Part shown: piece by piece, positions 1 to 11,760 of the stretch | Numbering within the stretch: position 1 is the stretch's first letter | Layout: every line of letters begins with the position of its first letter | Assembly: GCA_930367215.1 (NCBI GenBank) | Contig: OV884058.1 | Location: 223,304,208 to 223,368,207 of the forward strand | Length of the DNA stretch: 64,000 nucleotides | Direction: 5' to 3' | Source of the DNA: Pollenia angustigena | Lineage: Eukaryota; Arthropoda; Insecta; Diptera; Polleniidae | The notes under the pieces: model-generated | Database searches by the model: none | What the model saw: only the letters and a program-made list of their open reading frames with translations | What the model was told of the DNA's origin: nothing | Position numbers and translations under genes: made by a program

Positions 1-574
1 TTTAATATTTTGAAGACAGATTTTTGCTAAACTTTTTGTGGGGCTAGTGCTGAAGCTAAAAATGTCAGCGAAAACTTTGCAGAGCGAAGACATTAAAGAA
101 GAAGAAGCATTAAGTTCATTTTCACTAGTAAATTCTACTTTTTTAACAGGATTGTTTGCCATCAAACTGTTCGTGGTTCACACCACTCTTTGCTCCAAAA
201 TTGATTCCTTTTTTTATATTTCTACTCCTTTTTAAACATATAGCGAGCATTCATTGAAAACAAAACAAAAATTAAGGTTTGTACGTTATATGTTTGTGTT
301 GTTTGTTGGCGAGAGCACTAAACAGAAAAGTGAATGTTTGCCAAGCCATTTGTGTGGTTTATTTTGCCGTTAAGGCATTGGCACGACGAGCCCAACACAC
401 CAAGACTTGGGTATCTGTTCCTGGATCCCTATATCAAATATCAGCTTATGGATTACGTCAATACCGTCGTCAACCGTTGCTTGAATGAGTTCAGTTGTAA
501 TTCCATCTCTTGGCGCCTTTTGCATTTTCTTTATTGTTCTTAATTGGCAGTGGTTTTTGAAAGTTCCTTTATTT

Positions 575-1231
575 TAAGGCGACCAGATTTTGAAAATAAA
601 AATAGAGGACATAAAGAAAAAAAGTAAAAAAAATTTTTGACTTCAAGATTTTTTTTACATATTTTACAGACAAATTTACATTCCCATATTAATAAATGTA
701 AAGAAGATTTAAAAAGAATTACGTATCGTCGGCTTAATATGCAGACCTGCGAAATCCACTTTTTAAGTAAATTGAGATTTGATGCCGTGTGGTAGAGAAA
801 TATATGCCTCGCCGACCAGCATGTAGTTTTTCTTCAATTTGAGTCTTGAAGTGTGTCAAATCAACTATATTTTTGGTTCTCCTCTCAAGCAGTACATTTA
901 CTTAAGTAAAATTAGTTAAAAAAAAAAAAACAACTAAACTTCAATAATCATTGCAAAAAATTATTCAAAATTGTATACTGCAAGTAGGAGTATGAACAGA
1001 ACAAGCATGGCACAACATTTTCCATACGATTGCACAGAAAAAACCGTTGATCACCGTGAAATAAAATTTGTATTTTAATTTATAAAAATAAAAGCAAATA
1101 TTGGTCATGCTTTTAAAAATAAAGAGGACAAAGATGACAGATTATGCAAGAAAGAGGACACAAATTTTATAGAGGACAGCCAGTTAAAAAAGAGGATTGT
1201 CCTCTAAAAAAGAGTACGTATGGTCACCTTA
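575..1231. mobile_element. MITE with TAAGGYGACCA ends (hAT-like)
   Basis: The left end reads TAAGGCGACCA and the reverse complement of the right end reads TAAGGTGACCA. Both ends are followed inward by AGAGGAC-type motifs, and several 'agaggac' copies occur in the subterminal 60-100 bases. The 7-bp word TTTATTT lies immediately outside both ends (568-574 and 1232-1238), which would fit a target-site duplication, although the word is low complexity. There is no coding capacity. Subterminal repeats and a duplication of about 8 bp suggest hAT, but that assignment is an inference. Confidence 0.6.
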
Positions 1232-1238
1232 TTTATTT

Positions 1239-2188
1239 AAAAAGGTACTTTTTGTTAACAAATATAAATTTATTTCAATGAAAAACAATTTTTAATTAAA
1301 ATGAATATTAAATGAAACAAATTTTCCTAATTTCAAAAGTTATATCGAGTCCTTATCGCAGAAAAAGCTTAAGCGACATAGTTTTCAATTTTCGTTTTTT
1401 TCATAAATGACTGTACTGGCAACACTTGCATCATCTCCTTAAATATCATGGTCACATAAAGTGCCGTTACGATTTTACAGCAAAAACAATTTTATCTCAA
1501 GCGACAACCTTCATACAAAACTTTTATGAAATGAAATAAAAAAAACCTTCTCCTGTTAAATTTTGCTTTTGTCGCGTAAGCTTTTTTTGCGGTTATGACT
1601 CGATATATTAAAAACTTTTTAATTTAGTTTTAATATTTCCTTTTGTTTAAAAAAGTACTTTTTTTTAAAACAGCTTTTTTTGTTAAAATCTTGTGTTATT
1701 ATTTTTTTTTTAATAAAAATGCATTTTATTTGAAAAACACACTTTTTTATTTTAAAAGCCCTTTTTTCCTTAAAAATTCTAACATTTATTAGAGATTTAA
1801 CTTTTTTTTTTACCTTTGTTTCAAGTTGTTAATAGAAAAAAGGATTATTTGAACATTTTTTTTGGTTTCAAAAAAGTACTTTTTAAGATTTTTTTTGAAA
1901 ATAATACCATTCTATTGTTTTGATGAAGGTACAACAACTTTTGGAAAAAAGTACTTTTTAACAATTCATTTAAAAAGGGACTTTTGTATATTAGTATTTG
2001 TTTTTATTGAATTATTTTCTTTTTAAAAATTATTTTTTGATTTGTTCTTAAACTCCCAATTTGTTAGTTTTTACAGGTATCAGAGCGAGCGATTCATGAA
2101 TACTTTTTGCCCGTAAAAAATGTACTTTTTCTAAAAGTATTTGTATGTATACAATTTAACAATTGAATCTTAATTTAATTTAAAAATA
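1239..2188. repeat. AT-rich spacer with recurring AAAAGTACTTTT motif
   Basis: This stretch has no open frame of note. Apart from the MITE at 1345-1603 it consists of homopolymeric A and T runs in which the palindrome-like word AAAAGTACTTTT, or a near variant, recurs irregularly (about 1240, 1650, 1868, 1945, 2117). The same style of sequence fills 19860-20950. Confidence 0.5.
1345..1603 (+). mobile_element. 259-bp MITE, copy 1 (Tc1/mariner-like, TA/TATA flanks)
   Basis: The left terminus TCGAGTC and the right terminus GACTCGA open inverted repeats of about 33 bp that continue through 'gcagaaaaagcttaagcgac' versus 'gcaaaaaaagcttacgcgac'. TATA flanks both sides, consistent with TA-targeted insertion. 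A second copy in the same orientation lies at 56645-56905 and matches along its whole length, including 'ggcaacacttgca' and 'ccttctcctgt'. It is non-coding. The superfamily is inferred from the TA target only. Confidence 0.65.
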
Positions 2189-2191
2189 TTA

Positions 2192-2330
2192 CAGCCTGTT
2201 CAACGATTTCGAACGTTAACGTTCGCATAGAATATTACATTTAAAACAAAAACAAATTTTCGAATTTTGTTTTTGTTTTAAATATAATTTTCTATGCGAA
2301 CGATGACGTTCGACATCGTTAAACCGGCAG
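2192..2330. mobile_element. 139-bp foldback MITE, copy 1 (TTA target duplication)
   Basis: The element is one long hairpin, CAGCCTGTTCAACG...CGTTAAACCGGCAG, with arms of about 65 bp meeting at the centre. TTA flanks it on both sides (2189-2191 and 2331-2333). The reverse-complement copy at 37769-37907 differs by a single base over 139 bp as I align them, and is flanked by TAC on both sides. Two different perfect 3-bp duplications support transposition with a 3-bp target, as in PIF/Harbinger MITEs. A half copy remains at 60795-60873. Confidence 0.8.
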
Positions 2331-2333
2331 TTA

Positions 2334-3175
2334 ATATTAATTAAAAAATATATTTAATCTATTTGGAAATAGTGTTGAAATATTTTTTGTGTGCACTAAA
2401 TTTTTCTAACCAACCTCAGAGTTGGAAGAAAGTTTATTGAACTTTGTTTTTTGTTTGCACAAATTAATTGAAAAGTTTACTTTTGAACAAACAATTTTTA
2501 TATTTAGAGTAAGTTTTTTTTTTTTCAAATAAGTTAAACGTGTGTGTGCATATGAATTTATTTAAGTCAATTAACACATTTAACTAAAAATTAATGTGTA
2601 GTCAGTTAAATACATCCCAGTAGGAAATGTCAATCGTTAAACTGTAGTGATTCATTTTTGACTTGTGCTTAAGAGATTTAGCATGAGCTGATCATTGTAA
2701 ATCGACTACTGACTTTCGTACTACTGACCTGGAAGTTCTTGTGAGATTTTAGAGAGATATTGAAACCAGAGTTTCTCTAGAACATTTTTATAGTTGTAGT
2801 CTATATTTTTGAATTTTTTAACCAGATATTTTTCTATAGAACACATTTTAAAAGAATCTTTTTACTAATTCCTGCTTTACAGCTGCCAAAAAGTTTGCTT
2901 TTATTTATTTAAAGGCAGATAAAAGTGTAGAACATTTGTTGACAGTGTAAACAAAAAGTCACCAAAATAATCGACAAATTTGGCGACAATTTACAATTTG
3001 GTACAATTTATATGCAATGCAAACCCTTCCAAAATATCAATTCTAAGTATTAGTAACGCAGCAAAAAAGCAATCAGAGCATCGGTTTCAAAGTTGATGCT
3101 TTGTGATATTTGCCATTTAATTTGCAAGCAATACAGATTTATTTTAATACTTTGCATTGCATCACTTATGGCCGT
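2334..3175. other. Unassigned AT-rich spacer
   Basis: I see no coding frame, inverted repeat or tandem array that I can support here. It contains ordinary AT-rich spacer with short homopolymers. Confidence 0.4.
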
Positions 3176-4200
3176 TTTCTCATTAGGCGATTATCTTTTT
3201 ACCCAACGAAAAACTGCACATTAAAGAAACTTGGTTTTCTCAATGTCTTATTTGCTTCTATTCTGTCGCAAAACTAACCAGCGCTCATCTGCCAATTAAT
3301 TATTTTCCTTTTATTTGCCGTAAAGATAAATTCAATCAGCTGACTCCCAACTTTTACATGTATTTTAAGAGGTGTTGCTAACTGAAAACAATGGCCCATA
3401 ATCATAGTCAAAAATAAAGTATACTTTAAGAAAACTAAAGTCGACTTTACTTAAGAGCCGACTTTAGGTCTTTCATAAACAAGTTAAAGTATACTTTTGA
3501 CGTTAAAGTTGACTTTATATATAAAACTAGATGAAGCTGTTTTTAACTCATTTAACAACAGCATCAGCTGTTTTTCGCCAAATAAAAAAGTACTTGCAAA
3601 AAGTTAAAAATGTTTATGTTACAAGATATTGGCCGATATTTTGCAATTATAAATGATTTGGAGGAAAATTTTTATGGAAAGAAACACAAAATACATATGT
3701 GTGGGCCCTAATTGTGCAAAACGCTAGGCCAAAATTACATTGAAAGCAAAAACAAAGCCAAAATGTTTTGTAATTTTGTTGTTGCTTTCTACATAAATTC
3801 ATATGTCGCGTTAAAAATTTTTCAACCCCACAAGATATGCAGTGTTTTATTTATATTTTAAGTTTCAATGTCGGCTGCTTAAAGTTGCCACTTGCTTATA
3901 TTTTGTTGTATGTTGTATGAAAAATTTTCTACATTTGAGTTGGCACCCAGTTAAAGTCGGTTCAATTTAAAACATACTTTAGTTTCGACTATAGTAGCAA
4001 AATAATTAAAAGTATGTTTTTATTTTAAAGTTGTTTTTAAATAGAACCGACTTTAGCGTTTGACTATGATTATGGGCCAATGTTTTTTGTCGGTATATTG
4101 GGAAACCCAAAATCGTTAACGGACAGTTTATCGGTCTAATAAATTTATGTTGACATTAAGTAACAGACAGTTTGTCTATACATTGAGAAAATGGCCATAA
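3176..4200. mobile_element. TIR element TTATGGCCRTTTTCTCA, outer part of a nest
   Basis: TTATGGCCGTTTTCTCA at the left and the reverse complement of the right end, TTATGGCCATTTTCTCA, form a 17-bp inverted repeat with one mismatch. Another MITE (3393-4078) has inserted between them, leaving only about 340 bp that belong to this element. I cannot identify a convincing target-site duplication, so family assignment is left open. Confidence 0.5.
3393..4078. mobile_element. 686-bp MITE, GGCCCATAATCATAGTCAAA ends
   Basis: The two ends match perfectly for 20 bp (GGCCCATAATCATAGTCAAA and its reverse complement) and AAT flanks both sides (3390-3392, 4079-4081). Subterminal blocks of 'actttagtcgactttaa' type occur on both sides, so the outer 130 bp are internally repetitive. 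A further fragment beginning GGGCCCTAATTGTG (about 3701) inside it resembles the element at 5138-5383. The 3-bp duplication suggests PIF/Harbinger, but no transposase is present. Confidence 0.65.
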
Positions 4201-5137
4201 CATTTCAAAACGATTAAATAAACAGAACACATAGTTGCATTGTTTCGGTACTTTGTACATGTGCATGGTAAAAATATAGTAGTAAAACTGTATACAAACT
4301 TTGTATCAGTACGTTTTGGAAGTCAGCCTCTTTATGCAATATCCCACAAAGTCAGAGTTGTATTTTTCTCAAAATACGTAAGACTTGTGTGATATCATAA
4401 CCCAGCCTTTAAGAAGCAAAAACAAAAACTAATTTTTGTATTTTATTATTTTTTCATTAGAATTAGAATCTCACACGAAATTTCGTGTTTATTATCTTAA
4501 AACAGGCAGTTAAACCCAGGTTTCCTGCAGGGATGTTAAACTAAATTCTATAAAGAAAAATTTTAAATGAATTTTAAATTTTGTACGTTCGACCACTAAA
4601 ATGTGTGAGTGGGTTAAACTAATGCGATTTTTTTTTATTTTTTGCATTTATTCGTTATATTTTTTTTTTTTTTTTATTATTTTTTCTATCAATTACATAA
4701 TGAATGACATGAACACTTATTTTGGATTTGAGTATAAATATTTTTTTTTTGCACTTTGATTTTTATGGATTTGTCTATGAGTTTCTTTAGTATTTTATAT
4801 GAAAACATATTATTTTATAGTTTGCTTGACTAGAAGGAGAGCGAGAGGAGGAAAGTTCATTGGCATTTAAACTAAAGTGTCCTTGCGAACAAAAATGAAT
4901 AAAATTGAAGAAAATAAAAAATGGAACAAAAGACACCATGTAAGAGAATTATGAATTGAAATAGGGGAAAAACCAGGGGGGACTATATTTTATGGAAATA
5001 TGAATTACAAATTTTGACATTTTAAATACTATAAGCGATCTTTGGTACGGTATGTCTCTTTAATTCCAAGTATGGCACAATATTTTTAAATTAGATCAGA
5101 TATAAAAAAAAAACTCGCAAAAATTTACTACTTTTAA
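4201..5137. other. Unassigned AT-rich spacer
   Basis: There is no supportable gene. A short perfect palindrome CACGAAATTTCGTG lies near 4472, and long T runs at about 4630-4690 and 4740 break up the frames. The segment 4400-4510 has loosely self-complementary ends (CAGCCTTTAAG / CTTAAAACAGGC) and may be another decayed foldback, but I do not call it. Confidence 0.35.
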
Positions 5138-5383
5138 GGCCTAATTGTGTAAAACGCAACGCTGACAATTTCATTGAAAACAAAAACAAAATTAAAAATA
5201 TTTTATGATTTTTTTATTGCTTTCTATGAAAATTCATATTGAACTTTTAAATTTCAAATACTTTATATTTTGTGGCATTGATAATTTTAAAAAACAATAT
5301 GAATTTCTGTAGAAAGCAACAACAAAATTATAAAATATTTTTGGAATTGTCGGCGTGGCGTTGCGTTACAAACAATAAGGCCC
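5138..5383. mobile_element. 246-bp TTAA-flanked MITE
   Basis: GGCCTAATTGTG opens the left side and GGGCCTTATTGT, reading inward, opens the right. Both continue through AACGCAACGC, a TGACAATT/CGACAATT block, 'ttttataatttt'-type sequence and 'aaattcatatt', so the arms are about 100 bp. TTAA sits immediately outside both ends (5134-5137, 5384-5387), the target of piggyBac-type elements. Related ends occur at 3701 and at 34729. Confidence 0.65.
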
Positions 5384-5465
5384 TTAATTGTTGATATTTT
5401 ATATTTTAATTCTAAAGCACTTTTGAGCACTGTTTTTCTTTTTATTTTTGTAAAATAGTTGAATA

Positions 5466-5813
5466 TTATCAAAAAGTAATTTCTTTGGGAATACAAAATT
5501 TATTTCAATAGAGTGGGGAATGTTAGATGCGATAAACTCACTGTTTATTGTTGATGTGTTTTGCTTAAGCTTTGATATTGTTACAAGTAGAACTGTTGCT
5601 TATAAGTCTTATACGTTTAACAGTTTTATTTGGTTTAATATCTTTAGGTTTTCTAAAATCTTTATGGATGAAGTTTCCTGACGATCTGTCCTAAGCAACC
5701 AGTGAAATGCGCATAGGAATAGCTTATCCCATCAACAATAAATTTCAAGGGTTTTTATCAAAAATAAAAACTGGGAATTAAGCACGAATAACAAAATCTT
5801 TTGAAATTATAGT
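5466..5813 (+). repeat. Copy of the 379-bp long-arm foldback family (left arm damaged)
   Basis: From 'tcaaaaagtaatttc...gggaatacaaaa' to 'caaaatcttttgaaatta' this matches the intact element at 12157-12535, including the core 'gatattgttacaagtagaac' and the right arm that ends 'gcacgaataacaaaatcttt'. The left arm is replaced by a short unrelated stretch, so the hairpin can no longer form fully. Confidence 0.7.
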
Positions 5814-5919
5814 TTGTAATTACTAGTTCTAGGGCCTATTTGACAATGCGTTTACCAACCGCTCCCGAGTGTGAGCGCATTTCCAGGTAGCAATTTGAGT
5901 GCATAATTCGGCAAAATTG

Positions 5920-7100
5920 TACACTCTCCCCTTGTTTAGGAACTGAAGCTATCTAACCTAGACTGCTTTTGGAAAAATTCTAGCAGTATCTGCTCAGTAG
6001 CGACAGCACCTATAGATAGTCTTCTTCAGGCTAAAATCTTCCGTAAGTGGTGAAAAATAGGACCATTAGTGGGATTTTCAGAAAGCGAAACTTCTGCAAA
6101 GACAATGTTCCTAAAAGACAGAAGGCATTTTGCGCAAGAAGCATACAAACGGAGGTCTCAACTAATAGTCAGTCCGCGGTAGCAGTTATGATATCTGGTC
6201 AGCCGTGAAAGATCTCCTGGGATCTGTCAATTTTGGATTTTTACCGAATCCCAGTTATTAAATGCACCTCATTTCTCCGGGGGATGTAACACCAAACGAT
6301 GAAACATCCTTAAGATGATCCCTACAAAGCCCTGCGGGGAGGTTTCGACTCAAACATTTTATGTATCGTTTATATCAGATTTAATACAAGAAATATGGAT
6401 CGTTTTTAATCTTGCGAATCGAGACCTTGTTTTAGGGGACGCCTAGAACCGCTCCTGTTTTATATATTTAGATTGGAAATTTACTAACGTAATGAAAAAA
6501 CATTTGAATCCGTAGGGAATGTGCGATCAGTTTCATAAAACTAAACAAAAAGTTTCCGTAAGTTCAATATGGTTTGCTTCATATGATTAACATGTATTCG
6601 CACATTATGGCTAGGCCTTTAGTTAAAATGGTCCTTTGTGTATAAACAAAGTAACACATCTTTTATTTAACAGTGTGTAAGTATAACAAGGGAAGACTGT
6701 AGATATACAGTATACGGCTGTTTACAACTTATAAGCGTATGAGTTTCGTCAGAAACTAGTGCGCTCTCCCTTTGCTTAGGAGCAAGAGGTATATAATCTC
6801 TCCTGGAGAGCAGATTTTTAAGACTTTTTAAGATATTCCTTTTCGTGGTTTTGGTTAGAGCCACCCCGTGACTCCTAAAGGAGCACCAACCAATAACTAG
6901 TCCAGGGGTTTGATAGTTCCCGTGGTTAACAATAGGTTATCTGATGGCGAGATCTCGAGATTCTCTAGATAGTAGATCTGCCAATTTCATCCTGCCGTGC
7001 CATCTATTTCCTTCTGAGGATGTAACAACAAAAAGTGAAAATTCCAGTCGATGCTTCCCTACTTACCCTGGGGATCCCCAGTTCAAACAGTAGGACAACC
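5920..7100. repeat. Diverged direct duplication, about 400-bp units
   Basis: Two blocks are collinear in the same orientation. Block one (about 5926-6360) and block two (about 6765-7095) share 'ctctcccyttg-ttagga', 'ggag...caactaata-ctagtcc'-like, 'agatct...tctg-caattt', 'ggatgtaaca-caaa' and 'tcaaaca' landmarks in the same order. Both are more GC-rich than the surroundings and could be remains of a coding element, but no frame on either strand gives a recognisable protein. The part at 6487-6640 between them also matches 33783-33950, and 6725-6765 matches 13595-13640. Confidence 0.5.
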
Positions 7101-9108
7101 GAACCAAGTCATAAAATAAAATGCATATATGTATTTCAAAACTGGTGTGAAATTCTTCGCAAAGTTTAACTCTATCGAGTTCTGCAACGGACTAAATCAA
7201 AAAGTTTTTCGTTCCAAAGGTAACGGTAAAAAACCCATGTCAATGGCTCTAGAAATTAATGGAAACTCTCTTACTCAAACTCAAAATATTATCGAATTTT
7301 CATTTTTGACTTGGTTCGCTTTAGCTCTGAGCCCTCCAAATGGTAAAACTGTTATGGGTTACTTTCGCTTGTCTAATTAGATGCTGCAAGGTTGAAAGGC
7401 TCCCTATTTTTTCCTTTGGGGATTTTTAAAGGAAGCGGCGAATCCAAGAATGGACGGTACCAACGCTGCTTTATATTTTGCATCTAAATAAATTAAATTT
7501 CCTACCCAATAAGCAATTTTGCTGGAAATCAAGTGTAAAACAATTGGTATTCAAGTTCGAATTTCAAGTTTCAAGGGTTAAGATATACTTTTGTTAAACT
7601 TGTTAAATATTTAAGGTTAATAAAAAGTTTATTGCACGATTTCTCTATGAAGTTCGTTTAATAAACCTTTTATAAAACTAAAATATTTTTTATGAATAAG
7701 TGGGAAAATTTTTATCTTTGCGTATGGTGCAAAGGTGTCCGTCTTCCTTTGTAGTCTTGAGGTATAAAGTTCACAGTTTCTAAACATAAACCCAAACGTA
7801 ATTGTGTCTACTTAAGATCACATTAAAATTTTTATCAAAATTATTTTTTTTTTCAAATTCCCCACTGTGCATTGTGTGTTGCAAATCATTTGACAAACCC
7901 AAAATTTCAGCTAATGTGACAGATAGGTAAATAAGCTTCACTAAAAGCCATATTAAAAATAAAAAAAGAGATAAATTTGAAATCATTTGTAGGACATAAA
8001 AAAGTTAAAGAACTCGTGTGTGCTTGATTTATGTACACACGTGCGTGTGTGCGTAGTAACATTTGACCGTGTGTAAAACGTATGAGCGATATAAATTTTT
8101 GCGTAAATGTTACTCATACCATGAGCTGGAAGATGGATATTGGCGCACCTGACAGAAATAAAAAAAACCTAAAAATACTCCTAAACGCAACCACACACCC
8201 ACCACTAAAAGCCAGTGTGTATCTATGATAGCAAAATTTGTATACACAAAATGAATGAATGCTCTACATACCTATAAAAAAAAATCATAAACACACACAC
8301 AGAAAAAGCATGTATCTAGTACACGCATGTGGCAAAATGGTAGAAATGGTACTCAAAGATACCGATGCAGACAATAACATGTTTTAGTAGTAAAAAAATA
8401 CGTGTGGATTTTTATGAGGAAGTGCGTTAAAAAAATTAAGAGAGAATTGTTTTTCAAGTATGTACATACGTATATTTCTTTTATTTTATTGTACTATCAA
8501 TAAACCAAAACCACACTCACGCACGCACCAAGCTTGTATCTCATAAATACGCAGCTACACTGACAAGGTGTTCATTTGTTTGTTGGTATTGTGAAATACA
8601 AGAAGCAAAAAAATCTTTGCAAAAATAAAAACTAAAACAAAGTTTATATTGCAGTTGAAGGTCGTTTAAGTTTATGATTATATTTTTTTTGTTTTTGCTA
8701 TACAAGAAAGCTTTTTTTTTTATTCCAAAGACATGTTTGTACGTGCAAAAAATTTAACAACAAACAAACAAATTTTTGAGGTCAATGTATGATAAAAAAA
8801 ACCGTTGAAAAAACATAAACGCACAACGCCACTTAATACATACATACGTACGCACATACATAAACATAAAATCGAAATAAGAAACTTATAAATACATGCA
8901 CGTTCGCAGAAACAAAGATACTCGAATGAAATTTAATTTATTTACACGAATATTATAAACAAATAAACAAACTAATATTGAGAATGGCAAACAACAACAA
9001 CAAGTCAAATAAAAATTAATTAAAGGCATGTAAATATGAAAATAAGAACAAAACTTAATATTTAGTGTGTCCATAGCAACATTATTAAAAGAGCGAGAGA
9101 TAGAGAGT
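7101..9108. other. Spacer with short CA/TG microsatellites
   Basis: I see no credible gene. The 83-residue open frame at 7129-7380 has no recognisable features. GT/CA-rich runs occur near 8030-8060, 8285-8305 and 8840-8860. The sequence just before 9109 (GAGCGAGAGATAGAGAGT) forms the left host flank of the hAT-like insertion. Confidence 0.4.
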
Positions 9109-9464
9109 ACCAGAAGCAGTGTTGCCACTTCAAGGTTATTATCCGAATTGGGTGATTTTTTAACTGTCGTGGGTTGAGCATAGGTAATTTCTTTTAGGTG
9201 AAGATCAGGTGTGATTTTAAAGTCTTTTTTCATATTTGGATACGAAAATCGCATTTTTTTTTTAAAAAGATTTTTTTTTGAATTTTCTGCGATGCCGAAT
9301 TTTGCGGTATTGATAAGTTTGTAGGTACAGTACTCGCTCGGAAATTCGAACCACTTTGTTTTAAGGCCGATTCGAATTTCTGAATTATTCAAATTTCAGG
9401 ACGGTTTTTTATACAAAAATTTAGAAACTGAGAATTATTTCCTTCCGAAGGTTACTTTATATTA

Positions 9465-9532
9465 TATTCAACATTTTTCATTTTTCGAATTTATTCTATG
9501 AGCTAAATTCGAAAAATGAAAAATGTTGAATA
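9465..9532. repeat. Perfect 29-bp-arm inverted repeat
   Basis: Positions 9465-9493 and 9504-9532 are exact reverse complements separated by the 10-base loop 9494-9503. The arms start TATTCAACATTTTTC. It lies inside the pogo-like element, just left of the internal hAT insertion, and would extrude as a strong hairpin. Confidence 0.9.
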
Positions 9533-9874
9533 CAAAAATTTAGGTAAATTTGACCATAAAGATATACAAAACTATGCTTTTTTTAATTTTAGTATATTTA
9601 ACACAAAAACTATAAAAAACTTAACGAAATATAACAAAAAAATAACAATTCAGTTTATTTGACTTAATTTAGTATGTGTAATACAAACACCAAAAAAACT
9701 GACTTTAAACTCTAACAACATGAACAACATCTGTAAATCATCTCTTAAAATGGGATTCCCCTTTTTACTTTGTGTTTGGTTAAACTAAATTGTCAAAATT
9801 TTAGTGTTTACAATAAAAAGAAAACACTCGGAAATTCGAATTTTGGATTCTAATTTTAGAGTGCCAAATGTAAT

Positions 9875-11333
9875 TAGGGTTTTTTCCCGGGATTTCCCGT
9901 CCCGGGAATTCCCGGGAATTTCAATAATTATATTTCCCGCTTTCCCGGGATTTTTCATGCGGGATCCCGGGAAATAAAAAATTCCTCATAGTTTAAGAAA
10001 ACAGCTATTTATACTTTGAAATTTAGTTTTCTATTCTATTAAAATAAGCATCTGTGGATGGGTTGTCGATTAGATCAATTACAAGAAGTGAGTACATACG
10101 TAAATCAATGTCTCCTGATGCAATAAATCTACTTAAAGCAGAATAGGCAGCGCAACAGTTGATAATTAATAAATTTAGTGAAGTGAAAAGTTAATAAAGA
10201 ATATTAATTCAAAATAATATGCAGGTAGAAAAGTTTAATTGTCCATGGACAAGTCTTAAACATAGCAGATACCTTGACATATAGCTCCTTTATTGCAACA
10301 TAGTCATATCTACAAAAACAAATGAACTTGGCAAAAAGCGATTAAAGTTTTCAAAATGTACCGATTTAAAGATATATTTTGCTATAACTTCGGTTCAGAT
10401 TGAGATAAAATACGAGACGGCATGAAGGAACACTTTGCTTAAATAACTTACAATTTTTGATTTTTTGAGATATGACTATGTTGCAATGAAGGAGCGATAT
10501 GTTTATTAGGTGATAAACACATTTTTTTTTTTCAATTTGTGTTGGTTTATATACCCTAGAAGTGCGGGGAAACCGAAATAAAAAAAAATTTGGAAACTCG
10601 TGTAAGATACTACAACATACAATTTGAAAAACACATTGTCCTAAAGATTACAGATAGACCTAATGAAATGAAAAGGTTTGTAAGAGGTTGATGCTATTTT
10701 TTGCATGAACTTTGACATACATTTGACTGATATAGAAAAAATGCTTCTTATTGTGAATCAAAAGCCTTCTACAACGGTGCACTTTTAACTATTTATCCAA
10801 CCTCGGTAAAAAAAATTAACGAAATTTTTCGGAAACATGGTAATTAGTAAATAAAATAATCAATATACTTTTTGACGACTAACTAAGCGCTTTGAGTGTG
10901 TCAGAAAGTTATTTCCTAAGCCGTTAAAAAATGTTAATATATTTATTTAAAATATTTTATCTATTTTATTAATTAACTTTTTGATCTCATATCTCGAGTA
11001 CCTCAATTTGTGTTTTGTTTTTATTATAGTTTTATGAATTAAATTGTTATGTTTATCTTAATTTTTTATCTTGTATCTAGAGCATAATAATAATACGGAA
11101 GTTACATATAAAACCGTAAGGTAATAATAATTCAAGTTCCTCTTTTAATCTTCATTTAATTTTGTAGTATTTAAGGATTTCTTTTACTTACTTTGTAAAC
11201 AAGTTACCTTACGTTTTTTTATAAAAGTTTTTTTTCATTATTTATATGGAGCGGGATCCCGGGATCCCGGGAAATTAAAAAAAATTTCCCGCTTTCCCGG
11301 GAATCGAAAAACTCCGGGAAAAAAAAAACTCTA
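9875..11333. mobile_element. 1.46-kb hAT MITE with CCCGGG-rich ends
   Basis: TAGGGTTTTTTCCCGG at the left pairs with TAGAGTTTTTTTTTTCCCGG at the right. AATGTAAT flanks both sides (9867-9874, 11334-11341), a perfect 8-bp duplication. The outer 100 bp on each side are packed with CCCGGG and GCGGGA words, a sharp contrast to the AT-rich surroundings and a plausible transposase-binding array. An internal inverted pair ('gctcctttattgcaacatag' near 10280 and its complement near 10470-10495) adds further secondary structure. There is no coding frame. Confidence 0.85.
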
Positions 11334-11559
11334 AATGTAATGAAATTACTGGTTCAAATTTCTAGAAATTCGAATGTCTGAGAGTTCGAATTTCTGAGCG
11401 TCTACTGTATAGTTATTGAATTTTAGTCAACAACCAAGTTAATTAAGTCAATAAAAAAGTTGTTGACCAAACAAATTTTTTTCAATAAAATGTTTACGGG
11501 ATTTGTTAAAATAAATAAATTGTTGGAAATGTTGAATAAATCAAACAAAATTTTTATCG

Positions 11560-11760
11560 AATCTTTATTTATTTATTAATGATGATGTGCAATTCCCAAT
11601 TTTTATTTTTAAATAAATACACTAAAATTTATTATGAGGGATAAGCTAGTTCCTATGCGGATTTTGCTGGTTGCTTTTGCCAGATCATCAGGAAACCAAA
11701 CTTTGGCAAAACTAAATATATTAAACAAAAAAAAAAAAAAAAAAAACTGTAAAGCGAACG
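11560..11760 (+). repeat. Fragment of the 379-bp foldback family
   Basis: It shares 'aattcccaatttttatt', 'actaaaatttatt', 'gggataagctagttcctatgcg', 'ccagatcatcaggaaac' and 'aaaactaaatatattaaac' with the copies at 14096-14345 and 45860-46105. The arms are incomplete. Confidence 0.55.

Larger units (their letters stand above)
9328..11407. mobile_element. pogo/Tigger-like TIR element, split by a hAT MITE
   Basis: CAGTACTCGCTCGGAAATTCG at the left (first 20: CAGTACTCGCTCGGAAATTC) pairs with CAGTAGACGCTCAGAAATTC at the right. Further 'attcgaatttct' words are found in both subterminal zones. TA flanks both ends (9326-9327, 11408-11409). CAGT-starting ends with TA duplication are typical of pogo-like members of the Tc1/mariner superfamily. 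Removing the hAT MITE (9875-11333 plus 8 bp) leaves about 0.6 kb, so this is itself non-autonomous. Confidence 0.65.

Noticed and set aside
7129..7380. 83-residue frame beginning MYFKTGVKFF
   Set aside because: Composition is less biased than most, but it lies at the edge of a decayed duplicated block, has no domain I recognise and no sign of splicing or a start context that favours it.
8886..9392. 168-residue open frame on the minus strand
   Set aside because: It crosses the left end of the hAT-like element (9117) and of the pogo-like element (9328), contains no recognisable domain and is rich in residues forced by AT-rich DNA. A real gene would not be expected to end inside two independent insertions.
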